Origin: Gordius sp. MW1
Taxonomy: Eukaryota > Nematomorpha > Gordioida > Gordea > Gordiidae
Assembly: GCA_964036665.1 (NCBI GenBank)
Contig: OZ038531.1
Location: forward strand, 11,718,168 to 11,782,167
DNA length: 64,000 nt
Direction of reading: 5' to 3'
Part shown: one piece after another, positions 42,977 through 52,800 of the stretch
Layout: every line of letters begins with the position of its first letter
Numbering within the stretch: the first letter of the stretch is position 1
Program-made: the position numbers and the translations under genes
Notes under the pieces: generated by a model
What the model saw: the letters and a program-made list of their open reading frames with translations, nothing else
Databases searched by the model: none
What the model was told of the DNA's origin: nothing

Positions 42977-44737
42977 TCGAGGATAATAGGATTCTCAAAT
43001 TGGCTTACTTTTATATATTTTTTTACGCTCTTTCACATAGAATCGAAAAAAATAAATATTTTTACCTCAAAAATTTTCACATATTTTTCTTTGAACCGTA
43101 TTCATCCGATGAAAGTTGTCTTTTTCAGACGTGGTTTCTATGATCCCAAGTAAAAATTTATCAGAATCTAAAAACTATTACTTTGAAATCATGATCGCAT
43201 AGAGCCATTTTCAAAAATAAAGCACTAACGTTGCGATACAACAAACTAATCGCAACAATAAAACGTTGTCTTTTGTCAAAATGATAGTTCTCGCAGCTTA
43301 AAACCTCTTTTCGGAAGTCAATCGAGGATAAGAGGATTCTCAAATTGGCTTACTTTTATATATTTTTTTACGCTCTTTCACATAGAATCGAAAAAAATAA
43401 ATATTTTTACCTCAAAAATTTTCACATATTTTTCTTTGAACCGTATTCATCCGATGAAAGTTGTCTTTTTCAGACGTGGTTTCTATGATCCCAAGTAAAA
43501 ATTTATCAGAATCTGAAAACTATTACTTTGAAATCATGATCGCATAGAGCCATTTTCAAAAATAAAGCACTAACGTTGCGATACAACAAACTAATCGCAA
43601 CAATAAAACGTTGTCTTTTGTCAAAATGATAGTTCTCGCAGCTTAAAACCTCTTTTCGGAAGTCAATCGAGGATAATAGGATTCTCAAATTGGCTTACTT
43701 TTATATATTTTTTCATGCTCTTTCACATAGAATCGAAAAAAATAAATACTTTTAACTCAAAATTTTTCACATATTTTTCTTTCAACCATATGCATCCGAT
43801 GAAAGTTGTCGTTTTCAGACGTGGTTTCGATGATAAAAAGTAAAAATTTATCAGAATCAGAAAATTATTACTTTAAAATCATGATCGCATAGTGCATTTT
43901 TGAAAAATTAAGCACTCACGTTGCGATACAACAAACTAATCGCAACAATAAAACGTTGTCTTTTGTCAAAATGATAGTTCTCGCAGCTTAAAACCTCTTT
44001 GCGGAAGTCAATCGAGGATAATAGGATTCTCAAATTGGCTTACTTTTATATATTTTTTTACGCTCTTTCACATAGAATCGAAAAAAATAAATATTTTTAC
44101 CTCAAAAATTTTCACATATTTTTCTTTGAACCGTATTCATCCGATGAAAGTTGTCGTTTTCAGACGTGGTTTCTATGATCCCAAGTAAAAATTTATCAGA
44201 ATCTAAAAACTATTACTTTGAAATCATGATCGCATAGAGCCATTTTCAAAAATAAAGCACTAACGTTGCGATACAACAAACTAATCGCAACAATAAAACG
44301 TTGTCTTTTGTCAAAATGATAGTTCTCGCAGCTTAAAACCTCTTTTCGGAAGTCAATCGAGGATAAGAGGATTCTCAAATTGGCTTACTTTTATATATTT
44401 TTTTACGCTCTTTCACATAGAATCGAAAAAAATAAATATTTTTACCTCAAAAATTTTCACATATTTTTCTTTGAACCGTATTCATCCGATGAAAGTTGTC
44501 GTTTTCAGACGTGGTTTCTATGATCCCAAGTAAAAATTTATCAGAATCTGAAAACTATTTCTTTGAAATCATGATCGCATAGAGCCATTTTCAAAAATTA
44601 AGAACTAACGTTGCGATACAACAAACTAATCGCAACAATAAAACGTTGTCTTTTGTCAAAATGATAGTTCTCGCAGCTTAAAACCTCTTTTCGGAAGTCA
44701 ATCGAGGATAATAGGATTCTCAAATTGGCTTACTTTT
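41640..44737. repeat. 1725-bp pentamer duplication abutting the retrotransposon
   Basis: Five-monomer offset (1725 bp): minus-frame markers 41781/43506 and 42471/44196, the B sub-variant AAATACTTTTAACTC (42019 and 43744), and ACTATTTCTTTG with TTAAGAACT (near 42834 and 44559). The same 1725-bp spacing occurs earlier (11549/13274, 12239/13964 and 12479/14204), so a pentamer is a recurring higher-order unit in the A/B part of the array. The second copy is cut by the retrotransposon at 44737. Confidence 0.82.
44733..44737. other. Target-site duplication, left copy (CTTTT)
   Basis: The satellite reads GGCTTACTTTT up to 44737, then the element begins with TATCG. The same CTTTT restarts at 46787 and continues ATATATTT. 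Removing the element and one CTTTT restores the normal monomer sequence, which confirms both insertion and element boundaries. Confidence 0.92.
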
Positions 44738-45279
44738 TATCGTATTCGTGCGAAAAGGAATACGATTTAAATAAGAAGGTCCAGAAGGGAAGAGTTATTA
44801 GGAATTAATTGGGGGAACTTAAAGGAAAATTGGGCCGTAAAACGATAAATTATTGGGGGATGGCCGGGCCGCGAACAGGCTCACGCGCGTACGCAGAAAT
44901 ATTTCTCAACTGTCTTTATTACATGGCATTAATATAATCACAACCAAGAAAATATATAATAATTAAAAGATCGCAATGTCAAAATCGCATACGATAAGAT
45001 GCGTATATCGAAAATCACTCACGCGTAAGAAAAATAACAAATACGTATCAGCGCGTCGGGGGGGGGGGGTATACGCGTACTAGAAATTAAATGTAAAAGA
45101 ATAATGGTCTACGCTATGAGTGTACAACGTGTAAGATCAAAAGATTGTACCGCGTGTTGAACTCTTAACTTTAATTTTTGAATAAGATGAGATGAGGGGG
45201 GGGGGGTGTGTGGGAAGACATCTTCATCATCGTATCTCTGGATACGCTAATTTCATTCTTCGTGTATGGGTACACGACA
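44738..45279 (-). repeat. 3' LTR (sense strand minus), 542 bp
   Basis: Direct repeat of 46243-46786, offset 1505 bp before the first G run. It has terminal inverted repeats ATCGTATTC (44739-44747) with GAATACGAT (44758-44766) at one end, and TCGTGTA (45260-45266) with TACACGA (45271-45277) at the other. A third hairpin is CGTATC/GATACG (45231-45236 and 45241-45246). The near-complete identity of the two LTRs, which are made identical at integration, indicates a recent insertion. Confidence 0.9.
44915..44920 (-). terminator. Candidate polyadenylation signal AATAAA in the 3' LTR
   Basis: Sense-strand TAATAAAGACAG. This would process the element transcript in the 3' LTR; the same motif is at 46420-46425 in the 5' LTR. 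Its closeness to the TATA-like box implies a very short R region, as in some compact LTRs. No experimental support is available from sequence. Confidence 0.45.
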
Positions 45280-45291
45280 TCTTTTCCTTTT
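45280..45291 (-). promoter_or_regulatory. Polypurine tract for plus-strand DNA priming
   Basis: On the minus strand AAAAGGAAAAGA, twelve purines, directly precedes the TGTCG start of the 3' LTR. This is the expected location and composition of the RNase H-resistant primer of LTR retrotransposons. Together with the primer-binding site at the other end it fixes the element's orientation as minus. Confidence 0.85.
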
Positions 45292-45853
45292 AAAAGTCGA
45301 AGACTTAATGTATTTTCGATAGAGTTCTAAGAGCTCAGTGCAACTATCAAGGCGGCGTTATTAACATTATAAATTTCAAACATCTGGCATCGAATACCAA
45401 CTCTGGCCTTTGCTCACACGACGACTGATATATGTAAAAATCAGAGATAAAAAGGCAACGTCATGACTAACGGATTTTTCTTCCAGCTCTGTGACTCACC
45501 TAGCAACAGCCTTGACAAAACTTATAATTAATATAGATTGTAAACTGCTATCTTGAAAATTATCCTTTCTTGCCCACGAGCAGACTGTCAAATACTAGTC
45601 AAAGAAACTGCGGGGGGGGGGGAATTTTAATATTGGTTAACAATATAATTTTCATATAATAAATATATGTAAATAAATCAAGTGTATAATTCTGTCTTAC
45701 AATAATATTTTAGCGGATTAAGAATTTAGGCCTTGAGAATTAGTTAGGGATGATTCTGCATAATTGATATTTTGAATAAAATCAGTTTCGGGATCTTCAT
45801 TCGTTCGAAGAATTCCGCCATATGTTCTCAGACATATTGGAATTTCCACTGAA
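45292..45853 (-). other. Non-coding interior of the retrotransposon
   Basis: About 560 bp between the polypurine tract and the 67-codon frame. I find no open frame of note on either strand and no recognisable protein motif. It is AT-rich, with an 11-G run at 45612-45622 (C run in the sense direction) and an AT-only-rich patch at about 45628-45690. It does not resemble the satellite. It may be residual 3' sequence of a deleted parent element or sequence needed for packaging; this is inference. Confidence 0.6.
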
Positions 45854-46057
45854 TTATGTTTGCGGTTTAAATTTGGTAGCCAATTGTTCGAAGGAATTGT
45901 TTTCTTCCTCCGTCTCCCAATATTTCCGAATCATGGATTGGTTCGATTGTTTTAGTAGAATAATCTTATCCGATATCCCTGCGCTGTGACGGTTGTTCAT
46001 GGCAAACGGGATTGGAATAATTTTATTCAATATCCCTGCACTGTGACGATTTTTCAT
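45854..46057 (-). pseudogene. Unrecognised 67-codon open frame in the element interior
   Basis: Minus-strand frame with a real ATG (46057) and 67 codons. It lies in the part of the interior after the primer-binding site, where gag would sit. I do not recognise the protein. It contains an internal duplication: NRHSAGI near residues 3-9 and again near 22-28, each preceded by a similar IPFAM segment (for the first copy only in the upstream extension of the frame), from a 57-bp tandem repeat. The second half is charged and glutamine/asparagine-rich. There is no zinc knuckle, protease DTG/DSG or YxDD motif. It may be a gag remnant or chance. Confidence 0.3.
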
Positions 46058-46069
46058 GGCAAACGGGAT
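45959..46069. repeat. Two diverged copies of a 57-bp tandem repeat inside the retrotransposon
   Basis: Copies at 45959-46012 and 46016-46069 share ATATCCCTGC, CTGTGACG and TTCATGGCAAACGGGAT with several substitutions. The offset of 57 bp is 19 codons, so the duplication preserves frame. A further partial echo, AATAATTTTATCC, occurs twice just after (46078-46105). The divergence between copies is greater than between the LTRs, so the repeat predates this insertion. Confidence 0.85.
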
Positions 46070-46231
46070 GTTCCTGGAATAATTTTATCCGAATAATTTT
46101 ATCCATTCCATTCAGAAGAAGGGGGGGGGGGCGGCAATTTGAATTCCAAATTAATTTTTCTGTATAAATTATTTCCTTTTTCGTTTTGTAGAATAATTCC
46201 TGGTTTCCTCCATCGGGCGTGAGTAGAATAT

Positions 46232-46240
46232 CTGACACCA
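46232..46240 (-). promoter_or_regulatory. Primer-binding site, complementary to leucine tRNA 3' end
   Basis: On the minus strand the sequence two bases after the 5' LTR is TGGTGTCAG. It starts with the TGG that pairs with the universal CCA end, and continues as the complement of the CTGACA acceptor end typical of eukaryotic leucine tRNAs. Only these nine bases match convincingly; the following bases (ATATTCTAC) do not fit the expected T-stem complement as I recall it. The position, spacing and TGG start make a minus-strand primer role likely. Confidence 0.75.
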
Positions 46241-46242
46241 AA

Positions 46243-46786
46243 TATCGTATTCGTGCGAAAAGGAATACGATTTAAATAAGAAGGTCCAGAAGGGAAGAGT
46301 TATTAGGAATTAATTGGGGGAACTTAAAGGAAAATTGGGCCGTAAAACGATAAATTATTGGGGGATGGCCGGGCCGCGAACAGGCTCACGCGCGTACGCA
46401 GAAATATTTCTCAACTGTCTTTATTACATGGCATTAATATAATCACAACCAAGAAAATATATAATAATTAAAAGATCGCAATGTCAAAATCGCATACGAT
46501 AAGATGCGTATATCGAAAATCACTCACGCGTAAGAAAAATAACAAATACGTATCAGCGCGTCGGGGGGGGGGGGGTATACGCGTACTAGAAATTAAATGT
46601 AAAAGAATAATGGTCTACGCTATGAGTGTACAACGTGTAAGATCAAAAGATTGTACCGCGTGTTGAACTCTTAACTTTAATTTTTGAATAAGATGAGATG
46701 AGGGGGGGGGGGGTGTGTGGGAAGACATCTTCATCATCGTATCTCTGGATACGCTAATTTCATTCTTCGTGTATGGGTACACGACA
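46243..46786 (-). repeat. 5' LTR (sense strand minus), 544 bp
   Basis: Direct repeat of 44738-45279. By eye the two copies are identical except that two G runs are one base longer here: 13 G at 46563-46575 and 12 G at 46702-46713, against 12 and 11 in the other LTR. In the sense direction it starts TGTCGTGTACCC. It contains a T-rich stretch with ATTATATATT, an AATAAA motif and a GC-richer 3' part. Short inverted repeats sit at both ends (46244-46252 with 46263-46271 at the sense 3' end). Confidence 0.9.
46458..46463 (-). promoter_or_regulatory. Candidate TATA box in the 5' LTR
   Basis: Sense-strand ATTATATATT lies 33 bp upstream of the AATAAA motif, in the central part of the LTR. It is the best TATA-like match in the LTR. 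Because the host DNA is AT-rich the motif alone is weak evidence; its place between the distal G/C-run region and the polyadenylation motif is what suggests it. The equivalent copy in the 3' LTR is 44953-44958. Confidence 0.4.
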
Positions 46787-46791
46787 CTTTT
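46787..46791. other. Target-site duplication, right copy (CTTTT)
   Basis: Second copy of the 5-bp target duplication, immediately after the element end ACACGACA. Five bases is the usual duplication size for several LTR-retrotransposon integrases. Confidence 0.92.
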
Positions 46792-46839
46792 ATATATTTT
46801 TTTACGCTCTTTCACATAGAATCGAAAAAAATAAATATT

Positions 46840-49800
46840 TTTACCTCAAAAATTTTCACATATTTTTCTTTGAACCGTATTCATCCGATGAAAGTTGTCT
46901 TTTTCAGACGTGGTTTCTATGATCCCAAGTAAAAATTTATCAGAATCTAAAAACTATTACTTTGAAATCATGATCGCATAGAGCCATTTTCAAAAATAAA
47001 GCACTAACGATGCGATACAACAAACTAATCGCAACAATAAAACGTTGTCTTTTGTCAAAATGATAGTTCTCGCAGCTTAAAACCTCTTTTCGGAAGTCAA
47101 TCGAGGATAAGAGGATTCTCAAATTGGCTTACTTTTATATATTTTTTTACGCTCTTTCACATAGAATCGAAAAAAATAAATATTTTTACCTCAAAATTTT
47201 TCACATATTTTTCTTTGAATCGTATTCATCCGATGAAAGTTGTCGTTTTCAGACGTGGTTTCTATGATCCCAAGTAAAAATTTATCAGAATCTGAAAACT
47301 ATTACTTTGAAATCATGATCGCATAGAGCCATTTTCAAAAATTAAGCACTAACGTTGCGATACAACAAACTAATCGCAACAATAAAACGTTATCTTTTGT
47401 CAAAATGATAGTTCTCGCAGCTTAAAACCTCTTTGCGGAAGTCAATCGAGGATAATAGGATTCTCAAATTGGCTTACTTTTATATATTTTTTTACACTCT
47501 TTCACATAGAATCGAAAAAATTAAATATTTTTACCTCAAAATTTTTCACATATTTTTCCTTCAACCGTATGCATCCGATGAAAGTTGTCGTTTTCAGACG
47601 TGGTTTCGATGATAAAAAGTAAAAATTTATCAGAATCAGAAAACTATTACTTTAAAATCATGATCGCATAGTGCATTTTTGAAAAATTAAGCACTCACGT
47701 TGCGATACAACAAACTAATCGCAACAATAAAACGTTGTCTTTTGTCAAAATGATAGTTCTCGCAGCTTAAAACCTCTTTGCGGAAGTCAATCGAGGATAA
47801 TAGGATTCTCAAATTGGCTTACTTTTATATATTTTTTTACGCTCTTTCACATAGAATCAAAAAAAATAAATATTTTTACCTCAAAAATTTTCACATATTT
47901 TTCTTTGAACCGTATTCATCCGATGAAAGCTGTCGTTTTCAGACATGGTTTCTATGATCCCAAGTAAGAATTTATCAGAATTTAAAAACTATTACTTTGA
48001 AATCATAATCGCATAGAGCAGTTTTCAAAAATTAAGCACTCACGTTGCGATACAAACTAATCGCAACAATAAAACGTTGTCTTTTGTCAAAATGAATAGT
48101 TCTGGCAGCTTAAAACCTCTTTTCGGAAGTAAATCGAGGATAATAGGATTCTCAAATTGGCTTACTTTTATATATTTTTTCATGCTCTTTCACATAGAAT
48201 CGAAAAAAGTAAATATTTTTACCTTAAAATTTTTCACATATTTTTCTTTGAACCGTATTCATCCGATGAAAGTTGTCGTTTTCAGACGTGGTTTCGATGA
48301 TAAAAAGTAAAAATTTATCAGAATCTGAAAACTATTACTTTGAAATCATGATCGCATAGAGCTATTTTCAAAAATTAAGCACTAACGTTGCGATACAACA
48401 AACTAATCGCAACAATAAAACGTTGTCTTTTGTCAAAATGATAGTTCTCGCAGCTTAAAACCTCTTTTCGGAAGTAAATCGAGGATAATAGGATTCTCTA
48501 ATTGGCTTACTTTTATATATTTTTTTACGCTCTTTCACATAGAATCGAAAAATAAATATTTTTACCTCAAAATCTTTCACATATTTTTCTTTGAATCGTA
48601 TTCATCCGATGAAAGTTGTCGTTTTCAGACGTGGTTTCTATGATCCCAAGTAAAAATTTATCAGAATCTAAAAACTATTACTTTGAAATCATAATCGCAT
48701 AGAGCAGTTATCAAAAATTAAGCACTCACGTTGCGATACAACAAACTAAGCGCAACAATAAAACGTTGTCTTTTGTCAAAATGATAGTTCTCGCAGCTTA
48801 AAACCTCTTTTCAGAAGTCAATCGAGGATAATAGGATTCTCAAATTGGCTTACTTTTATATATTTTTTCATGCTCTTTCACATAGAATCGAAAAAAATAA
48901 ATATTTTTACCTCAAAATTTTTCACATATTTTTCTTTCAACCGTATGCATCCGATGAAAGTTGTCGTTTTCAGACGTGGTTTCGATGATAAAAAGTAAAA
49001 ATTTATCAGAATCTGAAAACTATTACTTTGAAATCATGATCGCATAGAGCTATTTTCAAAAATTAAGCACTAACGTTGCGATACAACAAACTAATCGCAA
49101 CAATAAAACGTTGTCTTTTGTCAAAATGATAGTTCTCGCAGCTTAAAACCTCTTTTCGGAAGTAAATCGAGGATAATAGGATTCTCAAATTGGCTTACTT
49201 TTATATATTTTTTTACGCTCTTTTACATAGAATCGAAAAAAATAAATATTTTTACCTCAAAATCTTTCACATATTTTTCTTTGAATCGTATTCATCCGAT
49301 AAAAGTTGTCGTTTTCAGACGTGGTTTCTATGATCCCAAGTAAAAATTTATCAGAATCTAAAAACTATTACTTTGAAATCATAATCGCATAGAGCAGTTT
49401 TCAAAAATTAAGCACTCACGTTGCGATACAACAAACTAAGCGCAACAATAAAACGTTGTCTTTTGTCAAAATGATAGTTCTCGCAGCTTAAAACCTCTTT
49501 TCAGAAGTCAATCGAGGATAATAGGATTCTCAAATTGGCTTACTTTTATATATTTTTTCATGCTCTTTCACATAGAATCGAAAAAAAAAAATATTTTTAC
49601 CTCAAAATTTTTCACATATTTTTCTTTGAACCGTATTCATCCGATGAAAGTTGTCGTTTTCAGACGTGGTTTCGATGATAAAAAGTAAAAATTTATCAGA
49701 ATCTGAAAACTATTACTTTGAAATCATGATCGCATAGAGCTATTTTCAAAAATTAAGCACTAACGTTGCGATACAACAAACTAATCGCAACAATAAAACG

Positions 49801-52800
49801 TTGTCTTTTGTAAAAATGATAGTTCTCGCAGCTTAAAACCTCTTTTCGGAAGTAAATCGAGGATAATAGGATTCTCAAATTGGCTTACTTTTATATATTT
49901 TTTCATGCTCTTTCACATAGAATCGAAAAAAGTAAATATTTTTACCTCAAAATTTTTCACATATTTTTCTTTGAACCGTATTCATCCGATGAAAGTTGTC
50001 GTTTTCAGACGTGGTTTCGATGATAAAAAGTAAAAATTTATCAGAATCTGAAAACTATTACTTTGAAATCATGATCGCATAGAGCTATTTTCAAAAATTA
50101 AGCACTAACGTTGCGATACAACAAACTAATCGCAACAATAAAACGTTGTCTTTTGTCAAAATGATAGTTCTCGCAGCTTAAAACCTCTTTTCGGAAGTAA
50201 ATCGAGGATAATAGGATTCTCAAATTGGCTTACTTTTATATATTTTTTTACGCTCTTTTACATAGAATCGAAAAAAATAAATATTTTTACCTCAAAAATT
50301 TTCACATATTTTTCTTTGAACCGTATTCATCCGATGAAAGTTGTCTTTTTCAGACGTGGTTTCTATGATCCCAAGTAAAAATTTATCAGAATCTAAAAAC
50401 TATTACTTTGAAATCATGATCGCATAGAGCCATTTTCAAAAATAAAGCACTAACGATGCGATACAACAAACTAATCGCAACAATAAAACGTTGTCTTTTG
50501 TCAAAATGATAGTTCTCGCAGCTTAAAACCTCTTTTCGGAAGTCAATCGAGGATAAGAGGATTCTCAAATTGGCTTACTTTTATATATTTTTTTACGCTC
50601 TTTCACATAGAATCGAAAAAAATAAATATTTTTACCTCAAAATTTTTCACATATTTTTCTTTGAATCGTATTCATCCGATGAAAGTTGTCGTTTTCAGAC
50701 GTGGTTTCTATGATCCCAAGTAAAAATTTATCAGAATCTGAAAACTATTACTTTGAAATCATCATCGCATAGAGCCATTTTCAAAAATTAAGCACTAACG
50801 TTGCGATACAACAAACTAATCGCAACAATAAAACGTTATCTTTTGTCAAAATGATAGTTCTCGCAGCTTAAAACCTCTTTGCGGAAGTCAATCGAGGATA
50901 ATAGGATTCTCAAATTGGCTTACTTTTATATATTTTTTTACACTCTTTCACATAGAATCGAAAAAATTAAATATTTTTACCTCAAAATTTTTCACATATT
51001 TTTCCTTCAACCGTATGCATCCGATGAAAGTTGTCGTTTTCAGACGTGGTTTCGATGATAAAAAGTAAAAATTTATCAGAATCAGAAAACTATTACTTTA
51101 AAATCATGATCGCATAGTGCATTTTTGAAAAATTAAGCACTCACGTTGCGATACAACAAACTAATCGCAACAATAAAACGTTGTCTTTTGTCAAAATGAT
51201 AGTTCTCGCAGCTTAAAACCTCTTTGCGGAAGTCAATCGAGGATAATAGGATTCTCAAATTGGCTTACTTTTATATATTTTTTTACGCTCTTTCACATAG
51301 AATCAAAAAAAATAAATATTTTTACCTCAAAAATTTTCACATATTTTTCTTTGAACCGTATTCATCCGATGAAAGCTGTCGTTTTCAGACATGGTTTCTA
51401 TGATCCCAAGTAAGAATTTATCAGAATTTAAAAACTATTACTTTGAAATCATAATCGCATAGAGCAGTTTTCAAAAATTAAGCACTCACGTTGCGATACA
51501 AACTAATCGCAACAATAAAACGTTGTCTTTTGTCAAAATGAATAGTTCTGGCAGCTTAAAACCTCTTTTCGGAAGTAAATCGAGGATAATAGGATTCTCA
51601 AATTGGCTTACTTTTATATATTTTTTCATGCTCTTTCACATAGAATCGAAAAAAGTAAATATTTTTACCTTAAAATTTTTCACATATTTTTCTTTGAACC
51701 GTATTCATCCGATGAAAGTTGTCGTTTTCAGACGTGGTTTCGATGATAAAAAGTAAAAATTTATCAGAATCTGAAAACTATTACTTTGAAATCATGATCG
51801 CATAGAGCTATTTTCAAAAATTAAGCACTAACGTTGCGATACAACAAACTAATCGCAACAATAAAACGTTGTCTTTTGTCAAAATGATAGTTCTCGCAGC
51901 TTAAAACCTCTTTTCGGAAGTAAATCGAGGATAATAGGATTCTCTAATTGGCTTACTTTTATATATTTTTTTACGCTCTTTCACATAGAATCGAAAAATA
52001 AATATTTTTACCTCAAAATCTTTCACATATTTTTCTTTGAATCGTATTCATCCGATGAAAGTTGTCGTTTTCAGACGTGGTTTCTATGATCCCAAGTAAA
52101 AATTTATCAGAATCTAAAAACTATTACTTTGAAATCATAATCGCATAGAGCAGTTATCAAAAATTAAGCACTCACGTTGCGATACAACAAACTAAGCGCA
52201 ACAATAAAACGTTGTCTTTTGTCAAAATGATAGTTCTCGCAGCTTAAAACCTCTTTTCAGAAGTCAATCGAGGATAATAGGATTCTCAAATTGGCTTACT
52301 TTTATATATTTTTTCATGCTCTTTCACATAGAATCGAAAAAAATAAATATTTTTACCTCAAAATTTTTCACATATTTTTCTTTCAACCGTATGCATCCGA
52401 TGAAAGTTGTCGTTTTCAGACGTGGTTTCGATGATAAAAAGTAAAAATTTATCAGAATCTGAAAACTATTACTTTGAAATCATGATCGCATAGAGCTATT
52501 TTCAAAAATTAAGCACTAACGTTGCGATACAACAAACTAATCGCAACAATAAAACGTTGTCTTTTGTCAAAATGATAGTTCTCGCAGCTTAAAACCTCTT
52601 TTCGGAAGTAAATCGAGGATAATAGGATTCTCAAATTGGCTTACTTTTATATATTTTTTTACGCTCTTTTACATAGAATCGAAAAAAATAAATATTTTTA
52701 CCTCAAAATCTTTCACATATTTTTCTTTGAATCGTATTCATCCGATAAAAGTTGTCGTTTTCAGACGTGGTTTCTATGATCCCAAGTAAAAATTTATCAG

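Larger units (their letters stand above)
1..44737. repeat. Satellite array, left arm (about 130 monomers of about 345 bp)
   Basis: Uninterrupted head-to-tail array of one AT-rich unit, always in the same orientation. Counting from the recurring AGGATTCTCAAATT anchor, units begin at 1, 347, 690, 1035, 1380 and so on. Later spacing is almost always 345 bp, with 343-346 bp from single-base indels, mostly in A or T runs. The array is already running at base 1. It contains no host gene and no unique DNA. Differences between monomers are substitutions at a limited set of sites plus small indels, and they recur in patterns that reveal blocks of duplicated monomers. The unit is consistent with constitutive heterochromatin; a centromeric role is possible but not shown by sequence alone. 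Confidence 0.98.
44738..46786 (-). mobile_element. Short non-autonomous LTR retrotransposon (TRIM-like), 2049 bp
   Basis: Structure read on the minus strand: 5' LTR (46786-46243), 2-nt spacer, primer-binding site (46240-46232), 963-bp interior, polypurine tract (45291-45280), 3' LTR (45279-44738). The element starts with TGTCG, the usual TG start, and ends in CGATA rather than CA. A perfect 5-bp duplication of target CTTTT flanks it. The interior is far too short for gag-pol, and I see no protease, reverse transcriptase, RNase H or integrase. It is therefore either a terminal-repeat retrotransposon in miniature or an internally deleted derivative of a larger element, mobilised in trans. Superfamily cannot be assigned from this copy; the 5-bp duplication fits Gypsy, BEL/Pao or Copia. 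Confidence 0.9.

Noticed and set aside
1..44737. CRISPR-like array of direct repeats
   Set aside because: The unit is 345 bp and is similar along its whole length. There are no short repeats alternating with unique spacers and no cas genes.
45058..45069. G-quadruplex
   Set aside because: Each G run is a single homopolymer, and the runs are 100 bp or more apart, so a standard four-run motif with short loops is absent.
46023..46241. 72-codon minus-strand frame starting at the primer-binding site
   Set aside because: Its first codon is TTG within the primer site and no ATG occurs until about residue 46. I keep it only as a possible remnant, not as a gene.
46481..46666. Plus-strand frame in the 5' LTR with an ATG (and the minus-strand frame at 46615-46815)
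   Set aside because: Both lie in LTR sequence. The equivalent plus frame in the other LTR is altered by the G-run length difference, and the minus one extends into satellite. Neither shows a domain.
44738..46786. DNA transposon or plain tandem duplication as the explanation for the insert
   Set aside because: The long terminal repeats are direct, not inverted. The primer site, polypurine tract and 5-bp target duplication fit an LTR retrotransposon, and a tandem duplication would not create the CTTTT target duplication.
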